The notes under the pieces are model-generated. The model saw nothing but the letters and a program-made list of their open reading frames with translations. It did not search any database and was not told the origin of the DNA. The position numbers were made by a program, and so were the translations under genes. Positions 36,309-48,140 of a stretch of DNA of 64,000 bases are shown in pieces. Position 1 is the first letter of the stretch. The number at the start of each line of letters is the position of its first letter. This DNA is from Pardosa pseudoannulata (lineage: Eukaryota > Arthropoda > Arachnida > Araneae > Lycosidae): assembly GCA_032207245.1 (NCBI GenBank), contig CM063498.1, positions 58,063,940 to 58,127,939 on the forward strand. The letters run 5' to 3'.

Positions 36309-36447
36309 TAAGCTTGTTTCAAAACCCTAATAAGTAGACACAGCAAACATAAAACATTTCATTAGATTCAATTGCATCCATAAAAAGAGGGAACAATACA
36401 AACGGATATAAAAACTCTAAATACAGTTAAACAAATAAAACTGGTTA
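36309..36447. other. Short AT-rich gap
   Basis: Nothing recognised before the Helitron 5' end. Confidence 0.5.
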
Positions 36448-37575
36448 TCTATATATATAAAAATGATTTTGTGTCTGTCTGTCTGTACTCAATAGACTCA
36501 AAAACCATACATCCAATCGCCGTGAAAATTTGGGAAATTATTAAGTATATCCCTAGGAAGGTTTTTGAAAATTTTTAACGTTCGAAATCCATTCCTTCCC
36601 TCTTTTTCGATCTTTTCATGTCATTTTTCTAAGAATTTTTTCCCCTGTTAAACGCAAACGATTAACTTTTTAATTTATTGAATCATAACTAAGTGAAAGA
36701 AGCAATATTTCTAGCAATGTGACGTCACTTCGTTAATCCCATGTAATTGTTTTAAGCGCCGTTTTCCTCGGTTAAAAACAGGAGATTAAAATATTTTCAA
36801 TTTGTCACACAATAAATAGGTGAAAATGATATATTTTTATCAGTATGACGTCATTCCTTTAAATATCTCATTTATTCATTTCTTATTTTATATTATTTAA
36901 ACATAATCTGCGTCGTATCAATTCGATTTGACCTGGAAATTTAGATATAAAGTGATTCACTTTCATTTCTATGTGACGCATATTATAGCATTTTTATATA
37001 AGAACTAATTTTAAATTTAATTCTTGATTAATTCTTGATTACAATGAAAGTTTATTAACAATATTTTAATAACAAAAAATACAAATTTCAATGACTCTCA
37101 TAGGAAAATAAAAACGTATCATTTTATATAGTTATCTTTATGAATATATGGTTGTCAACATGAATGTGAGTTTCTGTTTCATACGAAGCCATGTGGTTTG
37201 TCATAAATTTACTTAATTTTTGACAGCATTTATTAATACCAACAAAATTAGCAATGTTGCTGTCAAAACCTCTGCTTCATATTATACCAAGTAAAATGGC
37301 ATGATCTATTAACGTTGTTAATCAACGTTCAGTAGTAATACAGTAATGTAATTTAGGGTTAAACTTATATTTTACCATAAGAAAGTGTGAACAATTTTAA
37401 TATAAGAAACAAATTTGATGCAGATTTAATCGCTAGCATGTAAACTTATATTTTGTTATTTTTATTTATTGATATAAAGAACAGTTTTTATTTGTATGTT
37501 TTTTATACAAAAAAAATCTTTGTTTAAAAGTAATATATTAAGTTCACCGCAGCGAAGCACGGGTACACTTTCTAG
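36448..37575 (+). mobile_element. Non-autonomous Helitron with foreign ends (chimeric interior)
   Basis: It starts TCTATATATATAAAAATGATT after an A, with (GTCT)n steps, and ends CACCGCAGCGAAGCACGGGT then ACACTTTCTAG and T, a Helitron-type terminus with an imperfect hairpin. Its interior shares AACGTTCGAAATCCA (36577-36591), a TTTTCCTCGGTTAAAAACAGG block and TGACGTCATTCCTTTA (36846) with the palindrome-family Helitrons H1-H4, although both termini differ from theirs. The interior also looks duplicated: CCCCTGTTAAACGCAAACG with TGACGTCA near 36720 repeats as CCTCGGTTAAAAACAGG with TGACGTCA at 36846. No protein is encoded. Confidence 0.85.
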
Positions 37576-39068
37576 TTGCAAATATTTTTCTCCGTGTAAT
37601 ATTTAAGTGGGACAGATAAAACAAAAACAGGGTAAAAGGATTAACTGATAGATTTTATATACGTAACATTTATTTTCTTTCCTTGTCAAATATAGGGCAA
37701 TTTCCAACACCAAAACTATAACAATAATACAAAACCAATAAGTGCTTTTATCTTGATGAATTTTTATAAAATAGAAAAAAATAGTAATAAAAGATAGAAA
37801 ATGTTTACAAACTTTAATAGGTAGAGGAAATCGATAGACCATATCTATGAATATGTGAAAATATTTTTATTTACTTTCCGCATTCAAAGTGAATTTTTAT
37901 ATAATGAGCTGGAAACTAAATTTTCCAACTCAGTAAAAAAAAGTTTGTTTTGTCTCCCGTAAGGAACATAAATAATTATATAAAAACGTTCTAAAACATC
38001 ACAAAATTTTAATAAGCCATAAAAAAATGATCTAATGTTTACTGTATGCTTAGTATCTACAGAGGCTTTCCATATTATTATTCCAATGCAGTTTCAAGGT
38101 ATAAATTGCTATTTTGTTTTAGTTTCTTATCCCATTTAGCAATGTGTAAGAATAACAATTTTATTCTTTTGGTTAACTTACGATGAAAACAAAAGCAGTT
38201 ATATCAATGTTTATCGAACGAAAAGAAAAAGGTTTAGGAATAACAGTTAAGGATTAATGCCTCCTTAGTTTGAAGTGTTTTTATGACAAATTAATATATA
38301 TTTCAACACAAAAGCATAATTTGATTTAGAAATTAAAGAAAATCTGGACATTTATAGGAAGTCATTTTCAGACGAATTCTGTTAAGAATTTAATTAAAAA
38401 AATTAACTTCAAAAGTTCCCTTTATTTGGAAACTACCTTGATTTTACTAGTGTTTTACAAAAGGTTATTTTAGTGAAATAAAGTACTTAAGTTTCGAGGG
38501 TATAAATCTCAAAAAAGTAAATTTCTCTCACCTTAAAAATCTTTTAAAGAATTTATTATAATTTTGTACTATAATTATAGGAACCAATTGTGTAAATCCT
38601 TGTCTTCAAGGATATATGACTGAGATTTCTTCGAATTGCGCACAAAAATATAATTAAGCAGTATAGTTTTAATTTTGTATCTAATATCATAACCAAGCAA
38701 AAATAAATAGCTTCAAAGGAGCAATTAAATTTTGTCACATTTAAATTTTATTTTCACTCTTTTTGTGTTGTGCCAGAGTCATAATCTTATATTTTACTGC
38801 AAAGGAAAAGCCACGTAACAAAGGACGTTTTGACAATTACCTGTAAATTTATGTCGTTAAGGAATCAATATATCTGAATAAGTCTTTCCATTGTCTTTTA
38901 CGACCATCGTCTCATGTATTAAAACAACACCTATCGAAAATAGTCCCTGGTTGGAGTTCTTTATACATACGACCACTCATTATTTACTATATAATTTATA
39001 ACAATTAAGAAAAGTCGGTTATATTTTGTAAGATCATTCACACGATTGTAGGTTAAGGTTATGTTATT
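37576..39068. other. AT-rich stretch, no gene seen
   Basis: Nothing recognised. Frames at 37603-37842 and 38556-38738 (minus) are short and featureless. Confidence 0.5.
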
Positions 39069-39144
39069 CAACTCCTCTTCTTAGCCCACTCTCCTGTTTC
39101 TAATCATGGATCTTGTTGGTGCTTCAACCACATTTGGCGAAATT

Positions 39145-39180
39145 GGCGTGCTTGCAACTTGCGTGCGTGGCGTGCTTGCA
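39145..39180 (+). repeat. 24-bp-spaced GC-rich direct repeat
   Basis: GGCGTGCTTGCA at 39145-39156 and again at 39169-39180, with related GCGTGC and GCGTGGCGT words between and after. It is far more GC-rich than its flanks and lies inside the 39069-39523 element. Confidence 0.8.
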
Positions 39181-39341
39181 GCGTGGCGTTTGAAATCTGG
39201 CGAGGGGATCGTAACTCAACACATTGATACATAAACAAAAACAACATTATATGCTACATATTTTATAATAACTTAATTTAATTAAATTATAATAACATTA
39301 TTTGAATGGTATATTTTTATATAAATTTTTCTTTATTTTCT

Positions 39342-39495
39342 AAGTAAATAGAGCGATCTTAATAGAACTCGTTAGATACTTGGTAAATTCTTTTTCCAAT
39401 TTTTAAGTAAATCGACCGATCTTTGCAGAACACGTTAGATACTTATTTTTTATTTCAATTTTTCGAGTAAATCGACCGATCTTTGCAGAACACGT
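39342..39495 (+). repeat. Subterminal repeats of about 60 bp
   Basis: Units begin at 39342, 39405 and 39465 (63, 60 and 31+ bp). The core AGTAAATCGACCGATC followed by TTTGCAGAACACGT is identical in units 2 and 3 and diverged in unit 1. The array abuts the right terminal inverted repeat, as subterminal transposase-binding repeats often do. Confidence 0.85.
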
Positions 39496-39523
39496 ATTTT
39501 GAGTGGAGGTTGAAGAGGAGTTG

Positions 39524-40365
39524 TAAAATTGAAATTTTTTTTTCAAATCTCTTATGATTTATATGAATAAACTTACTGAGTGAATTTAAAACTTGAGTGA
39601 TTTGAGTTGAGTGACTTACAAAATAGTTTAAGATTGATTGAAGAGGTACATTTCTTTCTTTTATATTTTTCTTGGCGATGGTGATCGGGAGTTAAAGCAT
39701 TGGATTGTTTAATTCGACCTGGACTTAATCATTCTTATAGTCAATTCCGGAAGTATACAAACTTCCATGTAAGCAGTAGAAATCAAACTTCCGGTATCGA
39801 AAAGTACCAATATATCTATTCGGCAATCGCTCTGTTAAAACATCTTCTAAGATCTGTAGATTGTAAAAATATTTCGAAACCGTAAATTTACCAAGTTATT
39901 TAAATTTAAATAACAATTTCAAATTAGTTTCTACCCAACAAGGTTTTAATCGATGTTCTAGTGATGTTTCTATTTTTGTAGGATATATTTTCTTTCCGCT
40001 AACCAGAAGACTTTTCAAACATCTTTTTGCAAGTTTTTGACTCCAACAGAACTATTTATTCCGAAACAAGCAACCAAAATGAAATATTTAAAGAATGCAT
40101 TTTGCTCTCCTTCCAAATAATTTTGTCCTTAAAGGTCTTTAAGCTGTAGATTTGAGATGGCGGTAACCTATGGTCGAACAACCGCAAGAAGAATTTAACC
40201 ACAAAATGCTGAATTTTACTTGACGACCGTTGACGATGTCAAACACTTCACCCATTCTACTTTATAGTAAGAAAGTTGATCAAAATTGAGAAAATGCTAA
40301 TATAAAACCAAGGCAGTGAATTTTTTTACTATACTTTTTAAAGCTTTTTAATTAAATCTGAACAT
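39524..40365. other. Non-coding stretch, no gene recognised
   Basis: A 61-codon frame at 39700-39885 has no signature. GC is a little higher around 40140-40260 but no motif stands out. Confidence 0.45.
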
Positions 40366-40424
40366 CATCAGAACAACTGTCTTGTGTCATTAAACCCCAA
40401 CCAACCAACCATCAGAACAACTGT
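40366..40424. mobile_element. 29-bp retroposon tail between 15-bp target duplications
   Basis: CATCAGAACAACTGT at 40366-40380 is repeated exactly at 40410-40424. Between them lie only 29 bases, CTTGTGTCATTAAACCCC then AACCAACCAAC. This fits an extreme 5'-truncated insertion of a LINE or SINE whose 3' tail is (CCAA)n. The perfect duplication suggests a fairly recent event. Confidence 0.75.
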
Positions 40425-40799
40425 TAATCAATTACGATGGTATAATAATAAAATTTTATAATTTTTCTATCCTTATTTTTTTTCTTCTTATTTTTTCTAT
40501 CCTTATTCTATCTTTATTTAAGATACTGAAATTATTAATAGTTATACATTTTTTATTGCTTTATTTCCCTTTTAAAATTTTATCTGCGTGTGAGGAATAT
40601 TTATTTCTCAATTCGCAAATAAAAATGTTTTTACAAAAGTTCATAAACATTACTATATTAAAATCTAATTTGCGACAACGATAGAAGTGTACTGAGAGCA
40701 ATAAACATTTGAAAACTAAGAAGGGATGTGAAAGCGAAACGCTCAATTTAATTTTAAATGGAAAACATAATAAAAAGTGGGTAACTAACTTAATATTTT
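40425..40799. other. AT-rich stretch, no gene seen
   Basis: T-rich low complexity at about 40460-40520. The 96-codon minus frame at 40561-40851 has no signature. Confidence 0.5.
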
Positions 40800-41130
40800 G
40801 GGAATAGAGGCGGAGAGACAAAGGGATAGGCGACGGGATGAAAGGATTCATTTGGAGGGAGGGAGTTAAAACAACTGTTCCAATTTTCTTTTTTCTTTTT
40901 CTTTGTCGGCTATCGATCCCATTCGTGCATGTCCTCAGCAGACAGAGTGGCGTCCTAGGTCAGGGCGCCGGCGCCTCGAAATCTATATCCTTCTCTTTCT
41001 CGGTTGGCTTCGACGGTTCCCCATTAAACACCATCGGCAACGGGACAGCCTAACCGTAAAATCAAAACTATTCCTAATAACAGAGTTCTCTCACAATTGG
41101 AATGCGACGAAGGAAAATTTCATTAGAAAT
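40800..41130. promoter_or_regulatory. GC-rich island with 12-bp palindrome
   Basis: A GC-rich core holding the perfect palindrome GGCGCCGGCGCC (40964-40975), preceded by a long pyrimidine run (40880-40905) and flanked by purine-rich GAGGCGGAGAGACAAAGGG. Plus-strand frames of 71 and 89 codons overlap here in different frames, with no signature. Promoter, conserved element or exon after the pyrimidine run are all possible; none is proven. Confidence 0.3.
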
Positions 41131-43951
41131 AAACCAACTACGGAACCAATTTTCGGAAAACAACTGGGATAATTATATTTTGTTATTTCTCTAACCGATA
41201 AAACCAGATCAAACATATATAAAGGATCGGGAAAGAAAAATTGCATCAGCAAACCGATACATATACAATTGATTCCTAAGCTCTATTTAAGGAAAAACTT
41301 AACACATACACAATTCATACAACTCATATTTTGATCTAATTCAAATATCCATTACTCTAAAGGTCTATAGAACAAAATTTAGAAAACTGAATATCACGAT
41401 TTTTGGACAGATATTTATTATTTTATAAAGGACAGATAAAATTCTAAAGAACAATAGCATTATATTAAGAAAAAAATTAAGTTTGAAAAGATTAATTTTA
41501 TGTATAGCATAAAATTATAAATACTAGATAGAATAGTAAACTTACTATAAATAACCAACTTAAAGAGTGTGCAATAAATTTTATCATCTTTTTCGGTGTT
41601 GATGATCATTAAAATTTCTCAGAGGCTTACAATTTGCAACCATTTATTCTTCCAAGGATGCTGGAGAGATGAAACAAAAAAAAGGAGAAGCCTTATAACT
41701 GTTTCTTATCACTGAAGTCATCCTTTCTGATCGACAAAATAGTCTGTGATAAGCTTGTTTATGTACTACTTAGATGATTTTGCACGCTGTAAAAAAAATT
41801 TGCTAGACAGCATTAAATATTAAGAATTTGACACACTTATCCAAAGAAAACACCCTTTTACTCCGGGTAAGCAATATTAAAAAAGTTTATTTGGACAAAA
41901 GAGTAACATCATTATCTGCTTCATTTCTGGCAGAGATGCAACCATCGATCACTCCTTGAATGTTCAGTTGCGACAAACATTGCCAAGCGTTTAGTCCTAC
42001 ACGTCGGATTCCTCTTTAAATACGGAAAGATTTAGGAGCTTTGGGGAAATTTGCACGGCCATAAGGAGGGAAGTATAGAGGGTACGGACCGCCCAGAGTT
42101 TCTAACTAGTAGGAGGGATCCGAAAAATTTTAACTTTTTAAGTATAATATGTATTGTGACGTAATGGTGTAAGGAAAGATGCCGAATAAAAAATTAGAAA
42201 GTGGAATATAAAGCAGATCACGGGAGATCTGAAAAACATCCATATATATGGACAAATTTTATGATATTAATGATATTAACCAATGCTTGGTTAATTTCAG
42301 AACTGCAGATTATTGTAAACAAACTTACACATTAGGAGGTCTAAAAGTGTCTTTTTTGTTAGCTATTTTAATAACATATAAGTCTAAAAAAGCCTTTTGT
42401 AAACAAAAATTGCAGATTAATAAGCTTTTTTTAAAACTATGTCTGCTGGGTATAGTTTCGTTTTTTTTCTCTCTAGTTTTAAAATTGTTACCTCCGAAAT
42501 AATTTAAGCTATTTTATTTCAATTAAATTAATTTTAATTGCATATTTCAACTGGCATTTTTATAGTGATCACTTTAATAAGTGTGTGGAGGCAGAGAGAT
42601 TTTCGTCCTGAGTTGTAGGTCAGCCACTGCTAAAATGGTGACAGTAAGAGAAGACTGTAAACACATAAATTTTGAAAACTTGCATTCCAAAGTAATATTT
42701 GGTGTCAGAACTATACAAATCTAGAAAATTAATGTATTAATTGAAAGACATAACCGAAATTCACCATATGACTTGCCTTATATCATTACCAAACATTTTC
42801 ATAAAAATTTGCATAAATTCGGTTATTTGCGATATTTGTTTGTCTGGAAAGAGGAATTACCCGAGAATCCCGGTTAATCCGGAACCTATTGTGCTTACAA
42901 AATATAGGAAAGATACGGAAGCAGATACAATGGACACTAACTGGGTCTAATGAGTCTTTCTGCATATATTAGTCAATAGTATTATGCAAGAAATAAATGC
43001 ATTGTTTGGAAATATTTTAACGCACAAGTGATTTTGTTCCTCGCAGTTGTTTTTTATGTTCACATTGCATAAAAAAGCATACATCATTGTGGTTGGATAA
43101 TAGTAGATGTTTATTTTTGTTTAAATAGAGCATTTCAAACTGCTATGTTGTTTCGTTCAATTTTTCTCACATAAAGCAATAATTTTTATATAATGTATAT
43201 TCCGTTGAAATTAACTATGTTAAATAATAAAGAGTAAATTTTCCTCATTTTTATCATTTATTAACTAAAACTCTTTGCAGTTATTTCCATGCTCCTGCTT
43301 GTTATAGTTTCAGGTCAAATAAAGAATAGAGACAACCAACCAATGTAGTGGATTCACAAATTCAAGTTATAAGGGATCTACTTAGTATGCACGTGAAAAC
43401 TAGATTGGGGCCAAATTCATCAGTTATACACAAAAGTTCCTCATGTAAATAAAAATAAACTTGATATTGAACCCAAAAGAAAAATTACTTCTAAAAAATG
43501 TTATTTACTTCCAGCATAATGCAGATACTGTAGTGGGCACAAAATAAATTTAACACGCCATGCGTAAAATATAACACATTTGAGTTAGATAAATTTCAGT
43601 AATAGATTTTTAAGACCAATAACAATAAATGTACCTTGATCATTTTTTTTTCTCTCGTTCGCAATTTTGCGGAGTCGATTCTATTCTTATATAACGCAAA
43701 TTTACCTCCAGCCTCAGAAATGCGTATTTCAAACCCTACTCGTGAGATCTCTTTTTAAATTTCCAATTACCCACGAAAATGCCATTTAAATCTTATTATG
43801 TCTATAACTAATTGTTTCATTAACAAATGCTCAAGCTGCAAACTATTCTTCGCTACTTCACTGCATTTAAAAGAATTTTAATAAACTTATAAAATTTCTT
43901 TGACTTAGGAATACATCGATAATACCCACACCCACCCACATATATCTATAC
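41131..43951. other. Non-coding stretch with one element-like patch
   Basis: No gene recognised. At about 42045-42125, GGAGGGAAGTATAGAGGG then TACGGACCGCCCAGAG resembles the G-rich end of a DNA transposon, but no partner end was found. Frames at 42248-42502 and 42741-42950 have no signature. A minus-strand stretch near 43640-43760 reads open for about 50 codons around I-S-E-A-G-G-K-F-A-L-Y-K but is unrecognised. Confidence 0.4.
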
Positions 43952-43953
43952 AG

Positions 43954-44012
<59 letters not shown>
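43952..44012 (+). repeat. Compound microsatellite (AC)n(TA)n
   Basis: AC run 43952-43973 and TA run to 44012, directly abutting the LTR-like repeat. Confidence 0.95.
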
Positions 44013-44016
<4 letters not shown>

Positions 44017-44395
44017 ACATTAAAATCCCTTATTTACGTATTTTAATATTAATTTAATAACTTTTGTTCATAAATTAAGTTCGGGGTTTGCGCGATAATT
44101 CTGATTTTTCCCTCCAGACACTCTATAGACTTAATTGAGCCTCTGTCTGTACGACTTTAGTCAATAGTTAGCGCGTTCTCTTTAAAAATGGGTATTTTTT
44201 ATCACGTGATCAATTGTGATGAGTGATTATTCGTAGTCTTTTTACCTGAGGAATACCTACTTGAAAATTGTATGTGCCGGATCACATTGTCTATGTGCAC
44301 GATGTTGTGAAAGTGCTTGATTGCTGTATGGATTTCAAGTATCTCACCAGAAATAAACTGTGTTGTGATTTTGAATGAGTCTCACCCATATTACA
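44013..44395 (+). mobile_element. LTR-like repeat, copy 1
   Basis: A 383-bp unit starting TGTAACATTAAAATCCC and ending CTCACCCATATTACA, so bounded by TG...CA. It has AATAAA about 40 bases before the end, and ATCACGTGAT with an E-box inside. A copy in the opposite orientation is at 54159-54537, with small indels and substitutions throughout. TG...CA ends and a polyadenylation signal suggest a solo LTR. However, microsatellite flanks hide any target duplication, and a simple-repeat tail at the 3' end would also fit a non-LTR retroposon. Confidence 0.6.
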
Positions 44396-44879
<484 letters not shown>

Positions 44880-45260
44880 ACCGCTGTTTGGGATGCTGCC
44901 ATATATGGATGTTTCCTATAGACCCACGCTCTACGTCATTTACAATTCAAAAACGCCACTTTCGCAGCTCACAAACAATAAGTGCAACAGTGAGTAAGAA
45001 ACGAGAGATGAATCGATTAATGGTCAGAGAAGCGTGTAGGGCTCACCTGAATGCCGGCTGCCTCGGATCGATCGTTTTTCAGGAAGTGAAACAATGCAAG
45101 GGCTATGTGGAGTTGGAATATGTCTGGCACGTGCTTAGAATGATACTAAACCAGAGGAATTCCTGACGTGATACATACACACGCGTTTGTCTTCTTACTT
45201 CGTACGGCATATTTTTAAGAGCTCCCTCGCATACCTCTCACTGTTGGTCATTTATGTTGG
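44880..45260. promoter_or_regulatory. GC-richer island with CArG box
   Basis: A complex block with a perfect CArG box, CCATATATGG (44899-44908), the core bound by SRF/MEF2-type factors. It also contains, on the minus strand, CATTCAG|GTGAGC, a good splice donor ending a 33-codon open stretch (45047-45145). Either a regulatory element or a minus-strand exon could explain the higher complexity; no family was recognised in any frame. Confidence 0.33.
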
Positions 45261-47587
45261 ATAACCGCAACTTACAAGTGTTTTTTCCAAACTATTTACG
45301 TTTTCTCCCTTTTATACAGCCCTTCGTGGAAATAAAATTCTGTTATCTGTACTTTGAAATAGGTAATATCTATTTTTGTTATCACGTAGAAAAGGCTTAG
45401 CTGAAGAATCGAGATCATATTATTAAGCGAGAAAGGAGTACCATCAATGTTTTGCAGTTCAGTTAGTACTTCATAATTTAAGAGTTATCCATTAAAATTG
45501 CAGTTTAAGTCCTAAATAAAAGATCAACATCACGAATAAGTCATTACATTCAGTTGTAAACAAGTCAAATAATTAATCATTGTACCTCATGTGAATGAGT
45601 GAAGTACAATAATAAAAACAAAATATAATAAGCTGCATGAGTTTGTTACTATATGGAAAAATTACGTTTCAAAAATACACATACACTTAATCTTCCTATG
45701 CATAAAAACATATCAATGTTCACCCTATGAGAATCTATTTAAGAATTTCAGTTTATGATTGATGTTTTCATTTAATAAAGAAAAGTGAACATTTTTTTTA
45801 ATTCTCAAAGGTTCCATCCATAATCCAATCACATTTCTAGATAAACTTCTATATGTTAGATCCTAAAAATGGATAAATTTCTGAAAAATTTGACAACACA
45901 ATCTTTCGAAAAAAAAAAAGTGTTTTAACTAGAATATGGATTATATTCTTCTCGATTTCGTTGTTCAGACGAAATCAGAGTATATAAAAAAATACTAACC
46001 GAAATTGAAGTAGATAAACATTATACTCTTTCATAAACAACAGGCGCTTTTATTGGCATTGTAGGCTCCCAAACCTTAACTCTTTAATAGGAAAACATAT
46101 TTACAGTTGCAGTTTGTTAAGGATAACTCCAAAATTAAGTTTAAAAAAATCTCCTTTTACAAAACTCCAACAACATTAGAAATTCAAAGAATTTAATTAA
46201 TGTATTATCTTTTTACCTTATACACGTTAGACTGCTACTTTTAATTTAGTATCACAGTAATTTTTTCCAAATTATTTTATACTGTTTATCTTAATTAAAT
46301 ACGATGTGGGGATTTTTTTTCACACATGTTCCGATATTTGTGCCTCGGTCTTTAAATTAATATATCTCGTTTAAAGGAACAGAACAAAGAATGCTTTAGA
46401 ATTATTTTGAATTTGGATTGAAAGTATTGGAGTCTTTCTCGACTATCAACCTCGCGTGAAGTATAAATCAGCAACATTGTGCCGAGAAGCATGAACAGAC
46501 GTGTACAAGTACAATTCTTAGAATTCCGTAAATTAAAATAATAAACATTTCGATAATTATTGTGTGGCTTTGATTCTCACAGAATATGTAGAAGTGGTGA
46601 CCAATCATGAGGTCAATGAGAGATGAATTGTAATTTTTTATACATTAAAGAGCAACCCGACAGTTATACGCTCTCTCTGGAATCTTACTTACATGACCTG
46701 AGAAAACGGTGTAAATCATGCTATCTTTTACTAAAACAAAATTTTGCATTTGGAATTGGATACAACATTCTCCTAAACTCATTTACTGACTAATTAAGAT
46801 GGACACCATTTCTACAGCATCTACAAGTAAATCTAACTTTTAAAAACTGTTTGATAAGATTGGAAAATATTTATAACTTTTATATTTTTAAAGGCATTAA
46901 TGTTTCTTAAAAAGAAATGGAATATAACAAATATTTTATTTGCATGAAAGCCGCACAACTCATCTGTGAGAGTTGCCCTATGACCATCCTTGATATATAG
47001 AAATAATTTATAAAAGTTTTCAAAGACACAACCTTGAAAAACTTAGACTGAAAAACAGAGCGCAAAGATGTAATAGATAAAATAAAGACATGATATTATG
47101 CATGCACGCGCACATATATCTACATGCATGTATAAAGGGAAAGACAAATTTGATATTCTGATAGATATCTTATTTTTCTGACACATACATGCATGATTCA
47201 TTTCCCCAAGAAAACAATACTAGTTTTTATTTTTTTCTGTTAACATTCAATCAATTTATCAATCTCCCAGTACTGAATAAATTACACTTAAAAAGTGACC
47301 TCAAAAGTTATTCTGAGCAAATACGGTAGCAAACTTTTGATCGATGTAACCAGACAGACTGACACCATCGATTCGAAACACTCCACTGCACTGCGGATCA
47401 ACAGCATGGAACGAAATTCAACCTGTGATATTCGACACCTAGTGCACTTTGAACTACTGTCTTTGAAAAACCGAATCTCAATCCCACAAGATTTAGAAAA
47501 AGAAACACATCTAAAATACTCTATGCGAAAAAGATGTCCATATCTTGAGTGATATAAGTGTAATACATTACAATATATATGCACATA
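45261..47587. other. Mostly AT-rich, no gene recognised
   Basis: At 47290-47550 the composition is more balanced and frames are open on both strands (85 codons plus, 124 minus). The minus frame starts inside the hAT end at 47596-47662, so it is not a natural gene. No family features were seen. Confidence 0.45.
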
Positions 47588-47595
47588 ATATATTG

Positions 47596-48132
47596 CAGGG
47601 GTGGCCAACCTGCGGCTCTCGAGCCACATGCGGATCTTTGAAGGATAATTTATGGCTCTCAATAAATGTACCCGAGTTCCCTTTCTTTTTTGTGTTATTA
47701 TATTTTAAAAAAATATTACAATTGATGAAGCTCCGGTAATGCTGGGTAAAATAAAATCAGTTTTATTGTCCTTTTAAGAGATGATTCTCAAATTCCACAA
47801 TTCATACCGATTCACTGCATAATTCACAGAGAACATCTCGTTACAAAATATTTAAAATATCCTGATGTTATGAAAACAGTGTAGCACATTGTAAATTACA
47901 TTCACACCAATGAAAAAATCATCAACAATTTAAAAAATTCCTAGAAAAATTAAAGGACTAAGAACTTCTAAATAACATTATTTAAACATAATTTCTGAAA
48001 TAAAAGTTTTTAATACCTTTTTTGACACTTTTAATTTTTTAATACCTTTTAAATACGCATTTAATTGCAGCTCACGAAATATTTCAAATTTTGAGAAATG
48101 GCTCGGACTATCAAGGAGCTTGGCCACCCTTG
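47596..48132. mobile_element. hAT MITE (GTGGCCAACCTGCGGCTC type)
   Basis: A 537-bp element. The left end is CAGGGGTGGCCAACCTGCGG then CTCTCGAGCCACATGCGG; the right end, reverse-complemented, is CAAGGGTGGCCAAGCTCC. Flanking 8-mers ATATATTG (47588-47595) and ATTTATTG (48133-48140) match at 7 of 8, consistent with a slightly aged target duplication. The interior is AT-rich without transposase, so it must be mobilised by a related hAT. Confidence 0.88.
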
Positions 48133-48140
48133 ATTTATTG

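Larger units (their letters stand above)
39069..39523. mobile_element. Short element with terminal inverted repeats and internal repeats
   Basis: The outer 12 bases CAACTCCTCTTC (39069-39080) are exactly inverted at 39512-39523 (GAAGAGGAGTTG). After six differing bases, CACTC (39087-39091) also pairs with GAGTG (39501-39505). The 455-bp interior is non-coding and has two internal repeat systems. No clear target duplication was found (ATT on the left, TAA on the right), so the superfamily is open. It is best described as a MITE-like element. Confidence 0.6.

Noticed and set aside
45041..45050. Second recursive-splice site (CAG|GTGAGC, minus)
   Set aside because: The bases before CAG are not pyrimidine-rich, so it fits a plain donor better than a joined acceptor-donor.
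47288..47662. 124-codon minus-strand frame, the longest non-repeat frame
   Set aside because: It begins inside the terminal inverted repeat of the hAT MITE at 47596 and is overlapped by an 85-codon frame on the other strand; no family signature.
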